NCBI GenBank assembly: GCA_905373605.1
Contig: CAJPTO010000217.1
Location: 1-5,242 of the forward strand
DNA length: 5,242 bases
Origin: an uncultured Prevotella sp.
Lineage (GTDB): Bacteria > Bacteroidota > Bacteroidia > Bacteroidales > Bacteroidaceae
Direction: 5' to 3'
Positions 1 to 4,671 of the stretch are shown one piece after another; position 1 is the stretch's first letter; every line of letters begins with the position of its first letter. The notes below the pieces were generated by a model, which was not told the origin of the DNA, made no database searches, and saw only the letters and a list, made by a program, of their open reading frames with translations. Made by a program: the position numbers and the translations under genes.

Positions 1-1245
1 CACATACAGCTTGTAATTAGGGCCTTCAACGGCCAGTTTGTAGCCTGTTGTCTGGGCGTTGTTCACCTCGCCCAGCAGCAAAAGTGCCTTCCCGTTCGCG
101 CCTTGCGTGCAAAGGGTGAAGCCTTTGTCTGAAGCCGAGGCGTTAACAATCTTGCTTTGGTTGGTCAGTCCCACGGCCTTGCGTGTGGCGATGAGGCGTT
201 TCAGCGACTGCTTGTACATTTGCCAGTGGCGAAGAAAAACGCATGGCGTGCCTGGCATGGTGAGAATGTAGGCGTTGGCGGCCAAAACATTGGCATAAAG
301 CTGCGCACCGCCGTTTGCTTTCGGGCGACCTGTGTCGTGGTTGTCTACGAATGTCACGGCATAACGGCTGTAAGCCTCGTCGGCCGCCAGCGTTGCGTCG
401 GCCAATCTGTTCCATCTGCTCTGCCCGAAGGCATCGTTGATGGCATACTTCATGGGGAAGTCGAAGGCTGCACTTTGAATGGCATCATTCGTTCGCGTTC
501 CTTCAATCCATTGTTTCACCGAATAGGCGTTGCCGTCCCAATATTCGCCCACCGAGAATGTGGGATTGGCCGATGCATTGTATTCGCCAACGTAGCGTGG
601 AGCGTAGCCTTTCACCATGTCGTACCTGAAACCGCTGTACCCTAAGTCGGTAAGCAGGAACGAAAGATAGGTCTTGATGTTGTCTCGAACATTTTCTCGC
701 GTGTGGTCCAGGTCGCGTCCGCCATTGAAGTCGTCGCCCGTATCTGGCCCCCCCGTAACGTTATACCCTTGGTTTTTGGTGTTGCCGTTGTCGTCGTTGG
801 CGCAGATGTCGGCCAGCGTCCATGTCATGGTCTTGCCTTTCCATGTCTCTGTGGGGAAGTCGCACCAGTTTGTGTTGCCTGCCCGGTGGTTAATCACCAC
901 GTCTTCTATTATTCCTGTGCCTTTGTTTTTAAAGGTTTTAATCATCTTTCGCAGTTCGGCTTCGGTGCCAAACGCGCTTAAATGGTTGAACCACCAGATG
1001 GGCAAGTAACCCATTTGCATGTGTGTGGTGTTGCAATAGCCCGACTGCGGCACCCATATCTGGTTGAAAGCAGCGGCCAGTTCTGTGGCCTGTGCCTCCA
1101 ATGTGGTCCAGCGAGTGTCGTTGTAGCTGTCCCAGTAAAATCCTTGGAGCATCACACCGCCGTAGTTTTGTGGCCATCCTTGGGCCAAAGCCTTGGTGCA
1201 AAAGGCAAGCAGCAAGGCGGTTAAGAGTGTAAATAGCTTTTTCAT
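1..1245 (-). CDS. Secreted GH13 alpha-amylase, C-terminus cut off by window edge
   Basis: This gene encodes an endo-acting alpha-1,4-glucan hydrolase expected to break down starch or glycogen outside the cytoplasm. The start is the ATG whose complement lies at 1243-1245. The reading frame stays open for 415 codons to the left edge, so the C-terminal beta domain and stop are missing. Residues 1-21 form a signal peptide (KK, then a Leu-rich core, then ALA before QG). All GH13 signatures are present: region I DVVINH (115-120), a region-V-like GGRDLDH (175-181), region II GFRYD with nucleophile Asp209, region III VGEYWD with acid/base Glu234, and region IV FVDNHD with Asp304. The DLDH motif and the order of the blocks resemble plant-type and Bacteroidetes alpha-amylases, but I cannot fix the subfamily. 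Cys16 does not follow a canonical lipobox, so signal peptidase I processing is more likely than lipidation. No neighbouring starch-utilisation genes are visible. The gene is divergent from the next one. Confidence 0.95.
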   Translation of the reverse strand, partial: MKKLFTLLTALLLAFCTKALAQGWPQNYGGVMLQGFYWDSYNDTRWTTLEAQATELAAAFNQIWVPQSGYCNTTHMQMGYLPIWWFNHLSAFGTEAELRKMIKTFKNKGTGIIEDVVINHRAGNTNWCDFPTETWKGKTMTWTLADICANDDNGNTKNQGYNVTGGPDTGDDFNGGRDLDHTRENVRDNIKTYLSFLLTDLGYSGFRYDMVKGYAPRYVGEYNASANPTFSVGEYWDGNAYSVKQWIEGTRTNDAIQSAAFDFPMKYAINDAFGQSRWNRLADATLAADEAYSRYAVTFVDNHDTGRPKANGGAQLYANVLAANAYILTMPGTPCVFLRHWQMYKQSLKRLIATRKAVGLTNQSKIVNASASDKGFTLCTQGANGKALLLLGEVNNAQTTGYKLAVEGPNYKLYV

Positions 1246-1250
1246 AAGTC

Positions 1251-1276
1251 CTTAGCGATTGATTTTCGGAGCTAAG
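1251..1276 (-). other. Possible leader hairpin of the amylase mRNA
   Basis: CTTAGC (1251-1256) and GCTAAG (1271-1276) form a perfect 6-bp inverted repeat around a 14-base loop, just upstream of the amylase start codon. If transcription begins farther upstream, this would lie in the 5' leader. A 6-bp match over this distance can easily arise by chance. I found no convincing -7 motif for the amylase on the minus strand. Confidence 0.25.
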
Positions 1277-1301
1277 TTCGTAAAAAGAAAGCATAGGTTG
1301 T

Positions 1302-1351
1302 TTCGCGAAGTGGCGATAATTTGTGTTCTTTTTGCGCAACCGATTGCGCAA
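1302..1351. promoter_or_regulatory. Cluster of three 8-bp palindromes, candidate operator for the amylase
   Basis: TTCGCGAA lies at 1302-1309, and TTGCGCAA occurs twice, at 1332-1339 and 1344-1351. The two TTGCGCAA copies are separated by CCGA, so their centres are 12 bp apart; the TTCGCGAA centre is 30 bp from the first of them. All three are perfect palindromes and lie 57-107 bp upstream of the amylase start in the divergent intergenic region. The arrangement suits a dimeric regulator binding one or both divergent promoters, but no regulator gene is visible in the window and the role is inferred. Confidence 0.35.
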
Positions 1352-1414
1352 GCTGCGTGCCATTGTTCCCCCGTTGCCTCGCAATGGCATCATTTTTGTC
1401 GGGCGAAATGTTAT

Positions 1415-1437
1415 TTTTTGTTGGGCGAGAACAAAAA
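1415..1437. repeat. A/T-rich inverted repeat upstream of the rightward promoter
   Basis: TTTTTGTT (1415-1422) and AACAAAAA (1430-1437) form an 8-bp perfect inverted repeat with a 7-base spacer, GGGCGAG. It sits about 11 bases upstream of the -33-like element of the next promoter. It could be an operator half-site pair or upstream A/T-rich promoter DNA. It is not at the end of any gene, so a terminator role is unlikely. Confidence 0.3.
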
Positions 1438-1448
1438 TGTACCATTTC

Positions 1449-1479
1449 TTAGATATGTAAAATAAAAAACGTAACTTTG
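1449..1479 (+). promoter_or_regulatory. Bacteroidetes-type promoter for the exported orphan gene
   Basis: TAACTTTG at 1472-1479 matches the Bacteroidetes primary sigma factor -7 consensus TAnnTTTG exactly. TTAG at 1449-1452 is a three-of-four match to the -33 TTTG with a 19-bp spacer. Transcription would begin around 1483-1487, giving a leader of about 40 bases before the ATG at 1528. The 12-mer CGTAACTTTGCA (1470-1481) recurs exactly at the nucleosidase promoter (4552-4563). A 6-bp inverted repeat, GATATG (1452-1457) and CATATC (1480-1485), brackets the core. Confidence 0.75.
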
Positions 1480-1527
1480 CATATCATGGGTAGAAATACT
1501 CCCTTCGTTTATCAAAACTATGTGCAA

Positions 1528-2118
1528 ATGAAACAGAATTTATGTACAACGCGCTGCACGATGGCAGTCGGCAGCCATCCCAAGGCCGCGGATGGGGTGG
1601 GGCACAACCTGCTGCGGGTGGCCTTACTCTTGGTGATGCTCTTCGCGATTGGTTTTTATTCGGCCGAGGCTCAGCAGTCTCAAACCTCACAAGAAGACCG
1701 CTTTGCCGCCTTAATGGCCAAGGCAAAGTGGCGCGAAACGCCCATGAAGTTTTCTTATCCCAACTTCTTTGGGCCCAGTAAGCTCTTCGATGATGATGTG
1801 CCTGCACAATATTACCTCTACACTTGGCACAAAGTGGTGATGGGATATGCCGAACTTGGGGCATGGGCTGTGCCTGATGATACCTTCCCTGCCATCGAAC
1901 AACCGCTCATTGCGGGCATTGAGGTGAAGAGTATCACGTATCAACACAAGGGAAAAGGCATCTATTCGGGCTTTACCACCGACAATCGCGTGTTCTATGT
2001 GAAGTGCAAACCCACCATTGGAGGCCAAGTTACGCACCTAATGGTGTTGGCTGTGGTCTATCCCAAGAGCTTCCAAAAGGGCGTGGAGCCGCTGATAAAG
2101 CAGATTGCCAATTGGTGA
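1528..2118 (+). CDS. Exported protein of unknown function (196 aa)
   Basis: I do not recognise this family. The ATG at 1528 is chosen because the promoter -7 element ends at 1479, which places the upstream in-frame ATG (1486) at the expected transcription start. ATG 1561 is a workable alternative. From 1528 there is a long polar N-region, a hydrophobic core at residues 29-43 (Leu/Val/Ala-rich) and a likely signal peptidase I site after A48 (AEA before QQ). The mature part is about 148 residues, with many aromatic residues (FSYPNF at 75-80, QYYLYTW at 94-100) and one cysteine (Cys160). It ends in a stretch of the type VLAVVYPK-SF followed by a short amphipathic helix. This suggests a small, compact alpha/beta periplasmic or outer-membrane-associated domain. 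It has its own promoter and is followed after 118 bases by the paralogue array. No enzymatic motif is visible. Confidence 0.8.
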   Translation: MKQNLCTTRCTMAVGSHPKAADGVGHNLLRVALLLVMLFAIGFYSAEAQQSQTSQEDRFAALMAKAKWRETPMKFSYPNFFGPSKLFDDDVPAQYYLYTWHKVVMGYAELGAWAVPDDTFPAIEQPLIAGIEVKSITYQHKGKGIYSGFTTDNRVFYVKCKPTIGGQVTHLMVLAVVYPKSFQKGVEPLIKQIANW

Positions 2119-2236
2119 ACGCCGCACGATTGCACTTGAAACTGCCCGCTAAACCGTGCTCGTGAGGGCTGCCTTTGCAACACAACACCGCCCCGACAGC
2201 GTCTGTACCCAGTTACAACCACCAAATTCAGCAACA

Positions 2237-3130
2237 ATGAACGAAAAAGGAAAAGACATCTGCCGTTCGCTGAAAGCGATACGAAAGCAAGTGGCCGAAG
2301 CCAATGGCATCGACTACGCACCCCAACCATGCCACCACGTGGGCGATTGCAGTGGAACATGCCCGGCATGCGAGGCTGAAGTGAGGTACATTGAAAGCCA
2401 ATTGGGCACGTTGCGCATGGCTGGAAAGGCCGTTAAGGTGGCCGGACTGGCCTTGGGGCTGACAATGGCCACGGGATATACGCAAACTGTTGTGGCGCGA
2501 ACAGCGGTTACTGAACCCTCACTGGCAACAAGCGGAAATGCCAATGCCAGCAATGTAGCCACTAAGACCAGGGCTTTTGCCGCCCAAGCAAAGAAAAAAG
2601 CGGCCAAAGGGCGCAAGCCTAAGGTGGCGCGGCAGCAGAATGCCAAGCCAAAGGCTGCTGAAACAGCATGCACTGCCGACACTGCTATTGTCAATGTGGA
2701 CGACACTTGCGGCCACGACCTGCCCGAAATAGACGTTACGGCGGCCATCCCTGTGTTTCGGCGCATGTATACAGGGAGCATAAGGGGTACAGACAGGCTT
2801 GTGCGCAACCCACAACATATCTATCGAGACCCAAAAATCGTGCCTGAATATAAGAAAGGTAACGATGCGATGAACAAGTTTATTAAGGACAATGTGCGCA
2901 TCACGCCCGTCATGGCAGAGCGTTGCATACGGGGAAATGTGCTTGTTGAATGTATTGTTGAGGCCAATGGAACGTTGACAGACGTGCATGTGGTGCGCTC
3001 CATCGACCCGCTTTACGATGCTGAAGCCTTGCGCGTGGTGAAGATGATGCCGCGATGGAAACCGGCAAGGGTGGAAGGTAAGCGGGTTAGGTCGCCCAAA
3101 GTGATTACTGTTCCGTTCAGCGTGGAATAG
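2237..3130 (+). CDS. TonB-family protein with N-terminal cytoplasmic Cys-rich module
   Basis: The 297-residue protein has three parts. Residues 1-60 are a hydrophilic module with C9 and the cluster C32-x5-C38-x3-C42-x2-C45 (GDCSGTCPAC), followed by the helix-like EAEVRYIESQL. Residues 62-81 are a single hydrophobic segment preceded by Arg and Lys, which predicts N-in, C-out topology. Residues about 84-200 are a periplasmic linker with a Lys/Ala-rich stretch at 110-142, as in TonB and TolA. Residues about 215-297 are a TonB C-terminal domain (RGNVLVECIVEANGTL, then the Asp-Ala-Glu-Ala helix, then PRWKPA and the terminal VPFSVE strand). Known TonB domains contact the TonB box of outer-membrane transporters and pass on energy from ExbB/ExbD; no exb genes are visible here. 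The start at ATG 2237 is fixed by alignment with the two paralogues downstream. The cysteine cluster suggests zinc or Fe-S binding, which is inference. The next gene begins 154 bases downstream. Confidence 0.88.
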   Translation: MNEKGKDICRSLKAIRKQVAEANGIDYAPQPCHHVGDCSGTCPACEAEVRYIESQLGTLRMAGKAVKVAGLALGLTMATGYTQTVVARTAVTEPSLATSGNANASNVATKTRAFAAQAKKKAAKGRKPKVARQQNAKPKAAETACTADTAIVNVDDTCGHDLPEIDVTAAIPVFRRMYTGSIRGTDRLVRNPQHIYRDPKIVPEYKKGNDAMNKFIKDNVRITPVMAERCIRGNVLVECIVEANGTLTDVHVVRSIDPLYDAEALRVVKMMPRWKPARVEGKRVRSPKVITVPFSVE

Positions 3131-3184
3131 CATATCATCGAAATTGGTGTGAAGTAAAAAGAGGATGACCACTAGCTTTACCAG

Positions 3185-3210
3185 AGTTTGGACATTTAAA
3201 CCTCCAAACT
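3185..3210. other. Hairpin between the first two paralogues
   Basis: AGTTTGGA (3185-3192) and TCCAAACT (3203-3210) form an 8-bp perfect stem around the 10-base loop CATTTAAACC, 54 bases after the TonB-family stop codon. No T-run follows, so it is not a classical intrinsic terminator. It may attenuate or process a common transcript, or protect the 3' end of the first message. Confidence 0.4.
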
Positions 3211-3250
3211 TCTACGCCATCAATGCACAACCCCCATCATCTTGTAAATT

Positions 3251-3266
3251 ATAAACTCATAAACTC
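3251..3266. repeat. Tandem 8-bp direct repeat upstream of the second paralogue
   Basis: ATAAACTC occurs twice without a gap (3251-3258 and 3259-3266), 19 to 34 bases before the start codon. The surrounding leader is A/T-rich, as expected for a Bacteroidetes translation start without a Shine-Dalgarno sequence. I see no TAnnTTTG element in this gap, so the gene may be read from a promoter further upstream. The repeat may be chance or replication slippage. Confidence 0.3.
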
Positions 3267-3284
3267 CCAAATTTACAGCACGTT

Positions 3285-3842
3285 ATGAAACCCAACGGAA
3301 AGAACATTTGCGCGGCCTTAAAGGAGGTTAGGCAGCGCATTGCCGACACCAACGGCATAGTGTATCGCCCGAAAGAATGCCATTTTGAGGGCGATTGCGA
3401 CGGCACTTGCCCCGCTTGCGAGGCCGAAGTGCGCTATCTGGAACAGCAAATCAGCCTGCTGCAACGGGCTGGTAAGGCGGTTACTGTTATGGGTGTGGCC
3501 TTGGGAATGGCGATGACTGCGGGCTGTAAGCAAGCAAATGCTGCACCTGCAACGCCCCAATCGCCTATGGCAGACAAGACCCAACGGATGGAAACAGCCC
3601 GTAACGCGATGACGAATAGCGAAATCGTATGCGCAGATACTACGTTAACGGATAGCACAAGGCGCGAAGACACTAGAATTTTTGAAATTGGAGAAGTTCC
3701 TTACTACGAAAAGGTGGACACGGTTAATGCAACTGTTAATAAGCCAATACCTAATGGAAAGATTGCTCCCCCGAAGAAAAAGGTGCAAAAAAAGCAAACC
3801 CTGAAAAGTAGGAAACGACTTAAGGCTCGGAAAAAGCGTTAG
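3285..3842 (+). CDS. Cys-rich membrane-anchored paralogue without TonB domain (185 aa)
   Basis: Residues 1-83 align without gaps to the TonB-family protein upstream (47 of 83 identical). The alignment covers C9, the CX5CX3CX2C cluster (C32, C38, C42, C45), the EAEVRYLEQQ helix and the hydrophobic segment at 62-81. After that the proteins are unrelated. Residues 84-158 are polar and low in hydrophobic residues, and the last 27 residues (159-185) are almost entirely Lys/Arg/Gln with PPKKK and KARKKR. There is no TonB domain. Cys81 (AGC) ends the hydrophobic segment where the TonB member has Tyr. This resembles a lipobox but lacks Leu at -3, and the preceding N-region of about 60 residues is too long for a normal signal peptide. 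Function is unknown. The predicted arrangement is a cytoplasmic module, one membrane pass and a basic periplasmic tail. Either it is an accessory form of the TonB-like protein or a copy that lost its C-terminal domain. The next paralogue follows after 77 bases. Confidence 0.75.
   Translation: MKPNGKNICAALKEVRQRIADTNGIVYRPKECHFEGDCDGTCPACEAEVRYLEQQISLLQRAGKAVTVMGVALGMAMTAGCKQANAAPATPQSPMADKTQRMETARNAMTNSEIVCADTTLTDSTRREDTRIFEIGEVPYYEKVDTVNATVNKPIPNGKIAPPKKKVQKKQTLKSRKRLKARKKR
3351..3478 (+). repeat. Copy 1 of a 128-bp perfect direct repeat
   Basis: This segment inside the second paralogue is identical at every base to 3986-4113 in the third (offset 635, the same as the offset between the two start codons). 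It encodes residues 23-64 and part of codon 65, covering the whole cysteine cluster and the helix that follows. Similarity drops on both sides, at the codon before AACGGC and after AAGGC. Confidence 0.95.
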
Positions 3843-3919
3843 GGAGAAGCTATATCGTTAGCAAAGATGTGCAACAGAATGTAAAAAGGGGCATGGTAAA
3901 ATTCCAAAGATAACTGTGT

Positions 3920-4402
3920 ATGAAGTCAAACGGAAAGAACATTTGCGCTGTCCTGAAGCAAGTTAGGCAGCGCGTTGCCGATGCAAACGGCATAGTGTAT
4001 CGCCCGAAAGAATGCCATTTTGAGGGCGATTGCGACGGCACTTGCCCCGCTTGCGAGGCCGAAGTGCGCTATCTGGAACAGCAAATCAGCCTGCTGCAAC
4101 GGGCTGGTAAGGCAGTTACGATTATGGGCGTGGCCTTGGGAATGACCCTAGCAACAGGCTGTAAACAAGGTAACACCCCGAAAACTTTGCAGCAAACACA
4201 AGACAGCGTGCAGAACAACGCGCGCAAAGAAGTAAAGGGCAGGCTCTTTCCCCAAAACAGAACGGAATGCAAAGAGGCCGATACGACGGATATAGTGGTA
4301 AGTGGAGATATTGTTGACGATGATGCTTCGGAGGAGCAAAACACGCAAAAGGCAACAACCAAGCGGAAACTAAGAAAGGTTAAGAAGTTTAGTCCGGATT
4401 AG
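3920..4402 (+). CDS. Cys-rich membrane-anchored paralogue without TonB domain (160 aa)
   Basis: This is the third member of the tandem family. Its first 83 residues match the previous gene at 73 of 83 positions, with the same C9, CX5CX3CX2C cluster (C32-C45) and hydrophobic segment (62-81). It ends in TGC with Cys81, again a lipobox-like site lacking Leu at -3. The remaining ~77 residues show no clear relation to either paralogue. They include Gln/Asn-rich polar sequence, an acidic patch DIVDDDASEE (130-139) and a basic tail, TKRKLRKVKK (147-156). There is no TonB domain and no recognisable catalytic motif. The start at ATG 3920 matches the paralogues, and no Shine-Dalgarno sequence precedes it. 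Close spacing to the previous gene (77 bases) and no evident promoter between them suggest cotranscription. Its role is unknown; a regulatory or scaffolding role beside the TonB-like protein is conjecture. The 3' half is poorly constrained and could be diverging freely. Confidence 0.75.
   Translation: MKSNGKNICAVLKQVRQRVADANGIVYRPKECHFEGDCDGTCPACEAEVRYLEQQISLLQRAGKAVTIMGVALGMTLATGCKQGNTPKTLQQTQDSVQNNARKEVKGRLFPQNRTECKEADTTDIVVSGDIVDDDASEEQNTQKATTKRKLRKVKKFSPD
3986..4113 (+). repeat. Copy 2 of the 128-bp perfect direct repeat
   Basis: Identical to 3351-3478, including all synonymous positions, and encoding the same Cys-cluster segment in the third paralogue. See the first copy for boundaries. 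Confidence 0.95.
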
Positions 4403-4404
4403 AG

Positions 4405-4446
4405 AAGGCCGCAGTGGCATCGCTTTTCCCCAGGCGGCGCGGCTTT
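4405..4446 (+). terminator. Candidate terminator after the third paralogue
   Basis: AAGGCCGC (4405-4412) can pair with GCGGCTTT (4439-4446) with a single G-U pair, around a 26-base loop, two bases after the stop codon. TTTGTT overlaps and follows the stem. The GC-rich stem and trailing T-rich run fit a weak intrinsic terminator closing the paralogue array. The large loop lowers confidence. Confidence 0.35.
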
Positions 4447-4553
4447 GTTGGCGGCTATAGTCAGGGCGGCATGCGTAAAGTTGGCGCGGTTTCAAGCACC
4501 ACGCGCAAGTGTTTTTCGCATGCGCAACATGCCTTTTCCTCGCTTTTTTGTCG

Positions 4554-4561
4554 TAACTTTG
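4554..4561 (+). promoter_or_regulatory. Bacteroidetes -7 element for the nucleosidase gene
   Basis: TAACTTTG matches the TAnnTTTG consensus exactly and lies in the same 12-mer, CGTAACTTTGCA, found at the promoter at 1470-1481. No good -33 TTTG is found 19-21 bases upstream; the nearest T-rich block is TTTT at 4534-4537 with a 16-bp spacer. Predicted transcription start is about 4565-4570, leaving a leader of roughly 100 bases before the ATG at 4672. Confidence 0.65.
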
Positions 4562-4612
4562 CAGATGTTCAGGCATGCACAACCGCTCGATTGAAGCCAA
4601 TCTTGCGGAAAG

Positions 4613-4622
4613 GCCACGTGGC
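4613..4622. promoter_or_regulatory. 10-bp palindrome in the nucleosidase leader
   Basis: GCCACGTGGC is a perfect 10-bp palindrome about 50 bases downstream of the predicted transcription start and 50 bases before the start codon. It could bind a regulator or be incidental. I do not recognise a SAM or SAH riboswitch in this leader. Confidence 0.3.
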
Positions 4623-4671
4623 ATGGCATGTCCTTAAACGCCCCCTAACATACCAAACATACGCATAAGAA

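Noticed and set aside
157..645. Long plus-strand open frame opposite the amylase
   Set aside because: It is an antisense shadow; the minus strand encodes intact GH13 catalytic motifs here.
1477..1527. Upstream TTG or ATG (1486) start for the exported orphan
   Set aside because: These overlap the -7 element or the predicted transcription start, so the message would begin at or after them.
2170..2177. TGCCTTTG as a promoter for the TonB-family gene
   Set aside because: It has one mismatch to TAnnTTTG and no -33 element at a suitable distance, so it is too weak to annotate.
2156..2236. Extended GTG start for the TonB-family protein
   Set aside because: The two paralogues begin exactly at the residue equivalent to ATG 2237, and the extra 27 residues have no counterpart.
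2519..3172. 217-codon minus-strand open frame opposite the TonB-family gene
   Set aside because: It is antisense to a gene supported by a TonB domain and by paralogues, and its His/Cys/Leu-rich composition is typical of a shadow.
3905..3912. TATCTTTG on the minus strand as an antisense promoter between paralogues 2 and 3
   Set aside because: It matches the -7 consensus, but the only TTTG upstream of it is 14 bp away, which is too close, and no minus-strand gene follows.
3285..4402. Repeated segments as a CRISPR array or mobile element
   Set aside because: There are only two long copies, both in coding frame, with no short regular spacers, terminal inverted repeats or transposase.
4469..4578. 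Three GCATGC sites (4469, 4518, 4573) as a regulatory repeat
   Set aside because: They are short and unevenly spaced with different flanks, and are probably chance in this sequence.
4414..4668. 84-codon plus-strand open frame between the array and the nucleosidase
   Set aside because: It spans the candidate terminator and the TAACTTTG promoter, has an Arg/His/Cys-rich composition that looks random, and shows no domain or translation signal.
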